Of a stretch of 64,000 nucleotides of DNA, positions 21,184 to 29,040 are shown piece by piece. The first letter of the stretch is position 1, and every line of letters starts with the position of its first letter. Made by a program: the position numbers and the translations under genes. Under the pieces are notes generated by a model, which was given only the letters and a program-made list of their open reading frames with translations, ran no database searches and was not told the DNA's origin. Source of the stretch: JBBSBL01 sp963735885 (GTDB taxonomy: Bacteria > Actinomycetota > Thermoleophilia > Solirubrobacterales > Solirubrobacteraceae); the NCBI GenBank assembly GCA_963735885.1, contig CAVTMP010000007.1:620001-684000 (forward strand). Direction: 5' to 3'.

Positions 21184-21347
21184 AGAAAGGAGGTGGTCCT
21201 CACTTGTCTGACAGTCATTGCGGGACCCTGGAGGTGTCCGGCCGCTAGGTCGGAAGGCTGACCCCGCGTAGCGGAGTCCACACCGAGACACCGTCCGGAG
21301 CGGTGCCGGAGCTTGTCCCCCCGGCGCAGCATCCCGTCACGGTCTCG
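21184..21347 (+). ncRNA. Structured RNA candidate downstream of gyrA, with extended Shine-Dalgarno
   Basis: The 337-nt gap 21112-21448 holds no ordinary gene but an organised element. AGAAAGGAGGTGGTCC (21184-21199) is complementary to the 16S rRNA 3' end at 15 of 16 positions. Then three nested stems: GGTGTC/GACACC (21233-21238 with 21287-21292), CCGCTA/TAGCGG (21242-21247 with 21269-21274) and GGTCGG/CTGACC (21248-21253 with 21258-21263, loop AAGG). A further hairpin GCCGG/CCGGC (21305-21325) has a C-rich loop. An alternative pairing CGAGA-CCGT (21284-21294) with ACGG-TCTCG (21339-21347) would exclude the outer stem. TACTCT near 21167 may be a -10. Family unknown to me. Confidence 0.5.
21204..21248 (+). 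CDS. Possible 14-residue leader peptide
   Basis: TTG 21204 opens LSDSHCGTLEVSGR and TAG, 10 nt after the GGAGG of a near-perfect Shine-Dalgarno. The stop codon lies inside stem CCGCTA, so a translating ribosome would melt the RNA structure. The alternative GTG at 21195 gives VVLTCLTVIAGPWRCPAARS but overlaps the Shine-Dalgarno. Coding nature is unproven. Confidence 0.35.
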   Translation: MSDSHCGTLEVSGR

Positions 21348-21370
21348 AGTCAGCCGACGCAGCACGCGAG

Positions 21371-21396
21371 GGGCGCCGCCAGTCGAGGGCGCCCTT
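21371..21396 (+). terminator. Hairpin terminator candidate
   Basis: GGGCGCC (21371-21377) pairs with GGCGCCC (21388-21394), loop of 10 nt, followed by TT. It would end transcription of the RNA element before the convergent HNH gene. The U-run is weak. Confidence 0.45.
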
Positions 21397-21448
21397 CGTG
21401 CGTTCCGCCGCGACCGGCGACCGGCCGGCCGACCGGGATCGCGCCCCG

Positions 21449-21944
21449 TCAGGCCGCTTCGGGCAGGTAGGGGCGCCAGGCCGACGGGATCGTCGGGCTG
21501 GCGACCTGGATGAAGACGTGCGGGCCCGGGACGCGCGGCGCGCGGCGGGGGACATCCCGGCCTGGTGCGGGAGGGCGTCGCCCTTGCGGCGGTTGCAGGG
21601 CGCGCAGGAGGCGACGATGTTGTCCCAGGTGGAGCCGCCGCCCTTCGAGCGCGGGATCACGTGGTCGACGGTGAGGTTCGAGCGCGCGCCGCAGTACTGG
21701 CAGGTCCAGTCGTCGCGGGCGAAGACGGCGCGGCGGGTGATCTTGCGGCGGTGGGTGTCGCGCGGCACGCGGACGTAGGAGACGAGCCGGATGACGACCG
21801 GGCGCGGCAGCGTGGCCGATGCCGGAGTGCAGCTCGTGGCTCGCCGTGCTCGAGCACCTCGGCCTTCTCCTTGAGCAGCAGCACGACCGCCCGCCGGACG
21901 GTGCAGACGTTGATCGGCTCGAACGTCGCGTTGAGGACGAGCAC
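21449..21944 (-). CDS. HNH endonuclease (frame broken)
   Basis: About 165 residues after three indels. It opens VLVLNATFEPINVCTVRRAV and VLLLKEKAEVLEHGE, continues PVVIRLVSYVRVPRDTHRRK, then the HNH fold RRAVFARDDWTCQYCGARSN, LTVDHVIPRSKGGGSTWDN and IVASCAPCNRRKGDAL with two CxxC zinc pairs. It ends IPSAWRPYLPEAA. Such proteins are common single genes in actinobacteria; their target is unknown. GTG 21944 has GAGG 9 nt upstream; ATG 22024 in another frame is an alternative start if a further indel exists. Confidence 0.85.
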
Positions 21945-22039
21945 CCGGCCATCCTCACGGTCCGCGCCGCTGGTGCCCCAGCGAGCGGCGCGGACCCTGC
22001 CGCTGGTGGGATCCGCCTGGCCATCACCGTTCGCGGCGC

Positions 22040-22045
22040 AGTGTA
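22040..22045 (-). promoter_or_regulatory. -10 element of the HNH gene
   Basis: TACACT on the minus strand, about 95 nt before GTG 21944 or 16 nt before ATG 22024. The spacer 21945-22144 holds nothing else recognisable. Confidence 0.4.
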
Positions 22046-22144
22046 GCGGCCGAATCCTCCGCCCCGGTGAGGTCGGCGCCGCGCGATCGGGCTCGATCGG
22101 CGCGCCGGTACGCGGTCGATCCGCGGCCAGGCGGACCGGAGTGC

Positions 22145-22997
22145 CTAGGGCCCGAACGGATAGGAGCCGAGCACGCGGACGCGCTCGACGTGCGCGCGCA
22201 GGCCCGTGATCGCCTCGGCGACTGGGCTGTCGGCGTCGCGACCCTCGAGGTCGGCGAAGAACATGTAGCGGCCGAGCCCCTGCTTGCGCGGGCGCGACTC
22301 GATCTTCGTCAGGTTCACGCCGCGGAAGGCGAACTCCGAGAGGCAGCGCACGAGCCAGCCGGGCGCCTCCGAGCCGACGCCCCAGAAGACGATCGAGGTC
22401 TTCCACGGGCCGTGCTCGCCCGGGGTCGGTCCCGGCGGGCGCGAGCCACACGAAGCGCGTCTCGTTGTCGGCCACGTCCTCGACGCCGGCGCGCAGGACC
22501 TCGCAGCCGTAGAGCTCGGCGGCGAGCCGCGTGCCGAGCGCGGCGAGGCGTCGGTCCTCGGTCTCGGCGACCATCCGCACCGCCTCGGCGGTCGAGCTCG
22601 CGGCGAGGACGGCGCGCTGCGGCAGCCGCGCGCGGATGAAGTCGGGCGCACTGGGCGTTGGCCTGCGGATGGGAGACGACCGCCTCGATCGTCCTCGAGC
22701 TCCATCGGGCCCCGCGCGATCAGGCAGTGGCGGATCGGGATGGACGATCTCGCCGACGATGGCGACGTCCTCGGTCTCCATGGCCAGCGCGTCGAGCGTC
22801 GCGTTGACGCTGCCCTCCAGCGAGTTCTCGATCGGCACGAGGGCGCGCTCGACCTCGCGATGGTGCACCGCCATGACGACGTCGTAGATCGTCGGCAGCG
22901 GCACCGGCTCGACCGCCGAGACCGCCGGGGGCGTCGGATGGCCCTCGAGCGCCTCGTGGCTGAAGGTGCCCTCGGGTCCGAGGTAGGCGACCCTCAC
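22145..22997 (-). CDS. pheA: Prephenate dehydratase (frame broken)
   Basis: About 284 residues; converts prephenate to phenylpyruvate in phenylalanine synthesis. MRVAYLGPEGTFSHEAL is the family start. VPIENSLEGSVNATLDAL and DVADNETRFVWLAPAG (the T-R-F motif) are catalytic-domain signatures. The C-terminal ACT domain has GVNLTKIESRPRKQGLGRYM, where ESRP binds phenylalanine for feedback inhibition. Frame changes occur near 22740, 22680, 22650 and 22430. GTG 22997 probably overlaps the DUF4446 stop. Confidence 0.9.
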
Positions 22998-23517
22998 GCT
23001 TCCGCCCCGCGGCTCGCCGCCCGCCCTCCATCGCGAGGCGGACCGCCTCGGCCTCCTCCGGCGAGAGCTCGAGCTCGCCCTGGCCCCCGCGCACCCGCTT
23101 CGCGTAGAGGCGCGCCTGATCGCGATGGTGGATCGAGGAGAGCACGACCCCGGAGCGGGAGGCGTCGAGCAGCGCGATCGAGGTCGACTGGTGCCCCGAC
23201 ATCTCGCCGTAGGCGTCGTAGCGGACGAGCGCGCGGTACGCGATCGCGTCGTCGAGCCGCCCCTCCGCGGCGGTCATTCGCGCCTCGAGCCGCGCGGCCA
23301 TGTCCTCGACGTAGTCGTGCAGCGCGCGGAACTCGCCCTCCAGGCCGGCGGCGTGGGCGACGAGGTCGTCCGCGCCGCGCTCGCCGAGCACGACGCGCTG
23401 ATCGGCCCGCACGCGGCGGAGCCGCAGCGCGAGGACGAGACAGCAGAGCAGGGCGACGAGGGCGGTCCCGGCGGCGGCGAGAGCGACGATGCCGGTGGTG
23501 CTGTCGAGGTCGTCCAC
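22994..23517 (-). CDS. DUF4446 family membrane-anchored protein (one indel near the end)
   Basis: About 174 residues. A single N-terminal helix (VALAAAGTALVALLCCLVLA) is followed by a basic stretch and a coiled-coil-like helix AALEARMTAAEGRLDDAI-like segment, then ALVRYDAYGEMSGHQSTSIA, LLDASRSGVVLSSIHHRDQA and RLYAKRVRGGQGELELSPEE, the DUF4446 signature. Function unknown. In the raw frame it runs into pheA; a one-base correction near 23030 gives AASRGAEA and a stop overlapping the pheA GTG. Confidence 0.8.
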
Positions 23518-23590
23518 GGCCCGCAGGATAGGTGGCAGGGGCGCCGGGATGGAGACCGGTCGCGGCTGCGCCGCTCCCTGACGGGCCTCG

Positions 23591-24697
23591 CTAGGAGAAC
23601 GTGACCGGGAAGCTCAGCGTGTTGTTGTCGGTGTTCTGCTCGCCGGGCACGGTCGCGATCGTCACCTTCACGGTCAGGTCCTGTCCGCTCGGCGGCGAGG
23701 AGGCGAGGCGGACGTCGGCGGTCGTGGACTGCCCGGCCGTCGTCTTGGCCACGGTCGTGCTGCCCTCGATGGTCTTGCCGCCGCCCTCGACGGAGACCTT
23801 GACCGCGACCCTCGACTCGTCGTTGTCGCCGCCGTTGGTGAACGCGACCGTGAAGGTGGGCGGGGGGCTCGCGGGCACCGTGTTGGGCCCGTTGGCCGAC
23901 AGATCCGTCCCGCCGACGCTGACCGAGTCCAGCTGATGCCCGTGGAGGCCGGGCGCCGCCTTCCCGCTCGTGCCGCCTCCGCCGCTGGCGCCGAGCTGCG
24001 CCGCGACGTAGGTGGGGTCGAGCCACTTGATGTCCGGGAGGAACTTCGTCGTCGCCACCCGCTCGCCCGTGCCGCCCACCGTGATGCCGTCGTCGTCGAG
24101 CGCCTTGGCGATCTGCGGCGCCACCCGCACGGTGTAGATGACGTCGGACGCGTCGAACGCCCGCATCTGCCCCGCGATCCGCTCGACCGCCGCGCTCGCG
24201 CTCTGCGCGTTCTTCGACAGGGCGGGCTGGAGCAGCCGTGCGATCCGCCCGACGCCCTCCTGGCGGAGCTGCAGCACGAGCACGAACGCGGACTTGGCCG
24301 AGGACAGCTCATCCGGGGCGTCGAGGCCCTTGGCGCGCCCGACCTCCTCGTCGGCGACCACCCGGAGCTGGTTGACCTGGTTCTGCAGCTCGGTCGGCGA
24401 CCGCCCGGCGGCGCCGGTGAGCAGCTTGAAGAACGGCTTGCCGACCTGGTTGTCGGACTCCCCGACGATCGTCGCCACGTTGCGGTTGAAGTCCTTCAGC
24501 GCGGAGGTCTTCTGCGAGTCGAGGCAGCCCTTCACGCCGACGACGAGGAGGACGATCACGAGCACGGCGATCCCGGCCGCGGCGAGGCGGCGGATGAGGA
24601 CCGTCTGGTGATCCGCCGACCCGCGCCCCCCTCCGGAGGGCGGGCGGCGGCGCGGCGCGGCCGCGGTGGGCTCGTCTGGGTCGTCGAAGAACGACAA
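23591..24697 (-). CDS. Membrane-anchored extracytoplasmic protein, unknown function
   Basis: 368 residues. Low-complexity Arg/Pro N-terminus, one membrane helix LAAAGIAVLVIVLLVVGVKG at about 36-55, then an extracytoplasmic helical region (residues 60-190) and a C-terminal beta domain. In that domain PPTFTVAFTNGGDNDESRVA and TVPGEQNTDNNTLSFPVTFS look like a CARDB-type adhesion fold. TTG 24697 follows GGAGGAGGG at good spacing. It is divergent from the kinase at 24818, so the two may share a regulatory region. I cannot assign a function. Confidence 0.7.
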   Translation of the reverse strand: MSFFDDPDEPTAAAPRRRPPSGGGRGSADHQTVLIRRLAAAGIAVLVIVLLVVGVKGCLDSQKTSALKDFNRNVATIVGESDNQVGKPFFKLLTGAAGRSPTELQNQVNQLRVVADEEVGRAKGLDAPDELSSAKSAFVLVLQLRQEGVGRIARLLQPALSKNAQSASAAVERIAGQMRAFDASDVIYTVRVAPQIAKALDDDGITVGGTGERVATTKFLPDIKWLDPTYVAAQLGASGGGGTSGKAAPGLHGHQLDSVSVGGTDLSANGPNTVPASPPPTFTVAFTNGGDNDESRVAVKVSVEGGGKTIEGSTTVAKTTAGQSTTADVRLASSPPSGQDLTVKVTIATVPGEQNTDNNTLSFPVTFS

Positions 24698-24817
24698 TCG
24701 ACCCTCCTCCGGGGAATCAGGCGCGGAGTATGACCGTCGGGACGGCGTGAGGGTGACGGAACCCGTGCACGCGCCCGAACGGCAGGGACGCCGCGGCCGG
24801 CGTGGAAGTCCGCCCGG

Positions 24818-26566
24818 ATGGCCGGCGCCGCGACCATCGCCACCACCGCGGACGCCGCGGACGACCTCGTCCTCGGCCGCTACCGGCTGGGCCGCCGCCT
24901 CGGAGCGGGCGCCCACGGGACGGTCTACGAGGCGCGTGACGAGCGCCTCGCACGGGACGTCGCGGTCAAGGTCGTCGGGCTGGAGGGGCACGGCCCCGGC
25001 CGCTCGCAGCGGGAGGTGCTCGCGGCCGCCCGCCTCGCCCACCCGGCGATCGTGACGCTGTACGAGGCCGGCGCGGAGGCGGGCAACCTCTACCTCGTCT
25101 CCGAGCTGGTTCGCGGGCGCACGCTCGGCGCGCTGCTGGCGGGCGGGCTGCTCTCCGATCGCGACGTCGCGCGCATCGGGGTCGCGCTGTGCGACGCGCT
25201 CGCCCACGCCCACGCCCACGGGGTGGTCCACCGCGACGTCAAGCCGCAGAACGTGATCGTGCCCGACGACCCGGAGGGCGGCGCCGGGATCGTCAAGCTG
25301 ACGGACTTCGGCGTCGCCCGCCTCGCCGGCGCCGAGGCGCTGACCGGGACCGGTGACGTGGTCGGGACGCTGGCCTACATGGCGCCCGAGCAGGCCGCCG
25401 GCGGCGCCGCCGGGCCGCCGGCCGACCTCTACGCCCTCGCGCTCGTCCTCTACGAGGGGCTCACCGGGGCCAACCCGCTGCGCGCCGCCACGCCGGCGGC
25501 GACCGCCCGCCGCCTCGGGAGCGTGCTCCCTCCGATCGGCGCCGCTCGCCCGGACCTGCCGTCATCGCTCACGGCGGCGCTCGACGCCGCACTCGCTCCG
25601 GAGCCGGACGCGCGAGGCACGACGGCGGACCTGCGCTCCGCCCTGGGCGCCGCCGCGCGGGACCTGGCGGACGAGCCGGGCCACGTGGCGCGCCCCGCGG
25701 CGAGCCCCGTGCCCGGACGCGTCTCCCGGGCGGCGGGTCGCGTGATCGCCGGGCTCTCCGCCGCGGCCCTGCTGTTGCTCGTGGTCGCCGCGACCGCGCC
25801 CGTCCCGCCGCCGGGCGGCGCCGTCGTGTGGGCGGGGATCGCCGCCGCCCTGGTCGTCGCCCTCCCGCGGGTCGGTTGGCTGGTGGCCGCCGCGGCGACC
25901 GTCACCTGGCTGGCGACGCGGGCCGGCCGCCCCGGCAGCGCGCTCGTCCTGCTGGCCGGCGTCCTGCCCGTCCCGCTGCTCCTCCCGCGCGCCGGACGGC
26001 TGTGGTCGCTGCCCGTGCTGGCGCCGGCGCTCGGCCTGGTCGGGCTGGCCGGGGGGGAGCCGGGGCTCGCCGGCTGCGCCGCCGCGCAGGCGACCCGCCG
26101 CGCCGCGCTCGGGGCGCTCGGGTTCCTGTGGCTCGCCCTGGCCGAGGTGCTGACCGGCGAGCGGCTCTATCTCGGCCCGCCGCGCGGCGTGGCGCCGGCC
26201 GCCGCGTGGGCCGGCGACGCGGGCGCGGCGCTGAGCGACGCCCTCATCCCGCTGGCCCGCTCGGGCCTCCTCGCCGTCGCGGCCGTGTGGGCGGCGGCCG
26301 CGGTGATCCTGCCGTGGCTGGTGCGGGGCCGCCACCTCGCGGCCGACGTCGTGCTCGCCGCCACGTGGGCGGGTGCGACGGCCGCGGGCGCCGGGGCGGT
26401 GGCCCACGGGCTGGGCGGCGTGCCGGCGGGTGGGGATGCGCGCGGCGCGGTCGCCGGGGCCCTGGCCGGGGCGGCCGTCGCGGTCGCGGTCCGCCGCCTC
26501 GCCGGCCCGGCCCCGCCGGAGCCGGGCCGGGAGCCGCCCACCGCCGGCCGGGACGCTCTCCCGTAG
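24818..26566 (+). CDS. Ser/Thr protein kinase with polytopic membrane C-terminus
   Basis: 582 residues. Kinase domain about 20-285: GRRLGAGAHGTVYEA (Gly loop), VAVKVVG (Lys), VVHRDVKPQNVIV (catalytic loop), KLTDFGVARL (DFG), GTLAYMAPEQA. Residues 310-560 hold about eight hydrophobic segments instead of a sensor domain. PASTA or other extracellular repeats are absent. It lies just upstream of the fhaA-pknB operon, 27 nt before fhaA, and is likely co-transcribed. What the membrane part senses is unknown. Confidence 0.88.
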   Translation: MAGAATIATTADAADDLVLGRYRLGRRLGAGAHGTVYEARDERLARDVAVKVVGLEGHGPGRSQREVLAAARLAHPAIVTLYEAGAEAGNLYLVSELVRGRTLGALLAGGLLSDRDVARIGVALCDALAHAHAHGVVHRDVKPQNVIVPDDPEGGAGIVKLTDFGVARLAGAEALTGTGDVVGTLAYMAPEQAAGGAAGPPADLYALALVLYEGLTGANPLRAATPAATARRLGSVLPPIGAARPDLPSSLTAALDAALAPEPDARGTTADLRSALGAAARDLADEPGHVARPAASPVPGRVSRAAGRVIAGLSAAALLLLVVAATAPVPPPGGAVVWAGIAAALVVALPRVGWLVAAAATVTWLATRAGRPGSALVLLAGVLPVPLLLPRAGRLWSLPVLAPALGLVGLAGGEPGLAGCAAAQATRRAALGALGFLWLALAEVLTGERLYLGPPRGVAPAAAWAGDAGAALSDALIPLARSGLLAVAAVWAAAAVILPWLVRGRHLAADVVLAATWAGATAAGAGAVAHGLGGVPAGGDARGAVAGALAGAAVAVAVRRLAGPAPPEPGREPPTAGRDALP

Positions 26567-26593
26567 CATGGCCGGGCGGCCCAGAGGCCCCGC

Positions 26594-27349
26594 ATGAGCG
26601 TGCTGAGAAGCCTGGAGAGCAAGATCGCCGGCCTGGTGGAGGGCACGTTCTCGCGCGCCTTCCGTTCCGAGGTGCGGCCGGTGGAGATCGCGCGCAAGCT
26701 CGCGCGCGAGATGGAGGAGCACAAGAGCCTCTCGGTCTCGCGCGTCTACGTCCCGAACGAGTACTACGTCTACCTGTCGCGGGAGGACCGGGAGCGGTTC
26801 GGGGAGTTCGAGGACGCCCTGCGGGGCGAGCTGGCCGCCTACCTGCTCGAGCACGCCCGCCGCGAGCGGCTCGTCCTGCTCTCCCGCCCGACGATCGAGT
26901 TCCGCACCGACGATCGCCTGCGCCTCGGGGAGTTCGGCATCCAGGCCCGCCTCGTGGACGCGGCCGACGCGGCGGCTGAGCCCGAGCAGGGCGAGGCCGG
27001 GCACACGATGGTCTACTCGACCGCCGAGCGGCTGCGCGAGCCGCTGGAGGAACGGGCCCAGGCCCGGCAGAGCCGGGCCGTGATCGTCGTCGAGGGCCGG
27101 CGGGTCGTCGTCGGGCCCTCCGGCGCGGTGATCGGCCGCAGCCGCGACTGCGACGTGGTGGTCGACGACCCCAACGTCTCCCGCCGTCACGCCGAGGTGC
27201 GTCCGAGCGGCGGGTCGTGGATCGTCGGCGATCTCGGGTCGACGAACGGCGTCCGGGTGAACGGGGTCCCGGTCCGCCGCCCGCAGGCGCTCGCGAGCGG
27301 CGACCGCGTCGAGCTCGGGACGATCGCCCTGACGTTCGAGACCGAGTAG
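26594..27349 (+). CDS. fhaA: FhaA-like protein: DUF3662 plus FHA domain
   Basis: 251 residues. N-terminal DUF3662 (residues 1-125) begins SVLRSLESKIAGLVEGTFSR and contains VRPVEIARKLAREMEEHKSL and VPNEYYVYLS. The C-terminal FHA domain (about 165-250) has VIGRSRDCDVVVDDPNVSRR, HAEVRPSGG and DLGSTNGVRVNG, the Arg/Ser/His/Asn residues that bind phosphothreonine. Mycobacterial FhaA binds the phosphorylated MurJ pseudokinase and PknB. First gene of the canonical operon. Confidence 0.93.
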   Translation: MSVLRSLESKIAGLVEGTFSRAFRSEVRPVEIARKLAREMEEHKSLSVSRVYVPNEYYVYLSREDRERFGEFEDALRGELAAYLLEHARRERLVLLSRPTIEFRTDDRLRLGEFGIQARLVDAADAAAEPEQGEAGHTMVYSTAERLREPLEERAQARQSRAVIVVEGRRVVVGPSGAVIGRSRDCDVVVDDPNVSRRHAEVRPSGGSWIVGDLGSTNGVRVNGVPVRRPQALASGDRVELGTIALTFETE

Positions 27350-27355
27350 GCCGGC

Positions 27356-27865
27356 GTGCTGGAGCCGGTCTCCGTCGCGCTGAAGTTCGGCTTCCTGGCC
27401 GTCCTCTACCTGTTCCTGCTCTGGATCGTGCGCAGCGCGCTGAAGGACCTGCGCCGTGGGCGCGGCGAGCGGGTGCAGGCCACCGTCCCGGTCGGGACCG
27501 CGCTGCCGCCCGACGACGCCACGGGCCTGCACGCCGCCTCCGAGGGACTGCTGCCCCACGCCGCGCTCGACCCCTCGGGCGCCCGGCTCGTGGTGGAGTC
27601 GGCGCCGGGGCACGAGTCCGGGTCGAGCTACGAGATCGGGCCGGGCGCCACGCTCGGCCGGGGGAACGTCGAGATCCGGCTCGAGGATCCGTTCGCCTCC
27701 GGGCACCACGCCCGCCTGTCGGTGGAGGGCGGGGTCGTGGTCATCGAGGACCTCGGGTCCACGAACGGCACCTACCTCAACGAGGAGGCGCTCTCGGGCC
27801 CCCAGCCGCTCCACCCGGGCGATCGCATCCGGATCGGCGACAGCGAGTTCTCATTCCAGACGTGA
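27356..27865 (+). CDS. fhaB: FhaB/FipA-like FHA-domain protein
   Basis: 169 residues. N-terminal membrane helix LKFGFLAVLYLFLLWIVRSA, a linker, then an FHA domain with ATLGRGNVEIRLEDPFASGH, HARLSVEGG and DLGSTNGTYLNEEALSG. It probably recruits phosphorylated division proteins such as FtsZ/FtsQ partners to the membrane, by analogy. GTG 27356 begins just after fhaA; the stop overlaps the phosphatase start (GTGA). Confidence 0.92.
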   Translation: MLEPVSVALKFGFLAVLYLFLLWIVRSALKDLRRGRGERVQATVPVGTALPPDDATGLHAASEGLLPHAALDPSGARLVVESAPGHESGSSYEIGPGATLGRGNVEIRLEDPFASGHHARLSVEGGVVVIEDLGSTNGTYLNEEALSGPQPLHPGDRIRIGDSEFSFQT

Positions 27866-29040
27866 CCCTCCGGATCGCCGAGCACTTCGAGCTGTCGGAC
27901 ACCGGGCGCCAGCGCCGGGCGAACGAGGACGCGTTCCTCGCCCGGGCGCCGATGTTCGTCGTCGCCGACGGCATGGGCGGCGCCCAGGCGGGCGAGGTCG
28001 CCTCGCGGCTCGCGGTGGAGGCCTTCGCCGCGGGGCTTCCGCCGGCGGACAGCCCCGAGTCGCAGCTGGCCGCGCGGGTGCAGGAGGCCAACGGCCGCAT
28101 CCACGCGCTCTCCCGCCGCGACCAGGAGCGGGCCGGGATGGGCACCACGCTCACGGCGGCCCTGGTGGACGGGGACCACGTCGCGATCGCGCACGTGGGC
28201 GACTCGCGGGCCTACGTGTGGCGCGACGGAGAGCTGACGCAGCTCACGCGCGACCACTCGCTGGTCGACGAGCTCGTGCGCCGCGGCCGGCTCACCGAGG
28301 AGCAGGCGGCCGAGCACCCCCAGCGGTCGATCATCACCCGCGCCCTGGGCCCCGAGGCCGGCGTCGAGGTCGACACGATGAGCTTTCCCGCGCGCCCCGG
28401 CGACGTGCTGCTGCTCTGCAGCGACGGGCTGACCTCGATGGTCTCGCCGGAGGAGGTCGCGCGCATCCTCGGCGCGGCCGGCGACCTCCGCGCCGCGGGC
28501 CGGCGGCTGGTCGCCGCGGCCAACGCGGCCGGCGGACGCGACAACATCACCGTCGTCGTCTTCCGCGTCGAGGCCGGCGAGCCGGATGCCGCCGCCCCGG
28601 ACCAGCCGACCACGCTCGGGCCCGCGGTCACCGGCGGCGCGGCCGCCGGTGCCGAGGTGGTTCCCCGGCGTCCGCTGCCGCCGCCGGCGGAAGGTCGCCG
28701 GCGCCGGCGCCGGTTCGCCCGCCCGCTGGCGGCGCTCGTCGCGGTCCTCGCCGTCGTCGCGATCGTCGGCTACGGCGGGTACCTCGCGACACGCGGCGTG
28801 TTCTTCCTGGGGACCGGCGCCGACGGCGCGCTCACCATCTATCGCGGGCTGCCCTACGAGCTGCCGTTCGGGATCACGCTCTACTCGCGCTTCTACGAGA
28901 GCGGCGTGCCGGCCTCCGGCCTTCCCGCCGCCCGGCGCCGCACGCTGCTCGACCACCGCCTGCGCTCGCGTCGCGACATCGAGGACCTGGTCGACCAGCT
29001 CGAGCGCGGGCAGGTCGCCCAGGAGCGCTCGAAGGGATGA
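27862..29040 (+). CDS. pstP: PP2C-family Ser/Thr phosphatase PstP
   Basis: 392 residues. PP2C motifs: SDTGRQRRANEDAFL, MFVVADGMGGAQAGEVAS, GMGTTLTAAL, AHVGDSRAYVWRDGELTQLT, LLLCSDGLTSMVSPEEV and GGRDNITVVVF, giving the metal-binding Asp set. A membrane helix (ALVAVLAVVAIVGYGGYLAT, about 290-312) and a small extracellular domain follow. It reverses phosphorylation by the kinases. Coupled to fhaB (GTGA) and the FtsW gene (ATGA). Confidence 0.94.
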   Translation: MTLRIAEHFELSDTGRQRRANEDAFLARAPMFVVADGMGGAQAGEVASRLAVEAFAAGLPPADSPESQLAARVQEANGRIHALSRRDQERAGMGTTLTAALVDGDHVAIAHVGDSRAYVWRDGELTQLTRDHSLVDELVRRGRLTEEQAAEHPQRSIITRALGPEAGVEVDTMSFPARPGDVLLLCSDGLTSMVSPEEVARILGAAGDLRAAGRRLVAAANAAGGRDNITVVVFRVEAGEPDAAAPDQPTTLGPAVTGGAAAGAEVVPRRPLPPPAEGRRRRRRFARPLAALVAVLAVVAIVGYGGYLATRGVFFLGTGADGALTIYRGLPYELPFGITLYSRFYESGVPASGLPAARRRTLLDHRLRSRRDIEDLVDQLERGQVAQERSKG

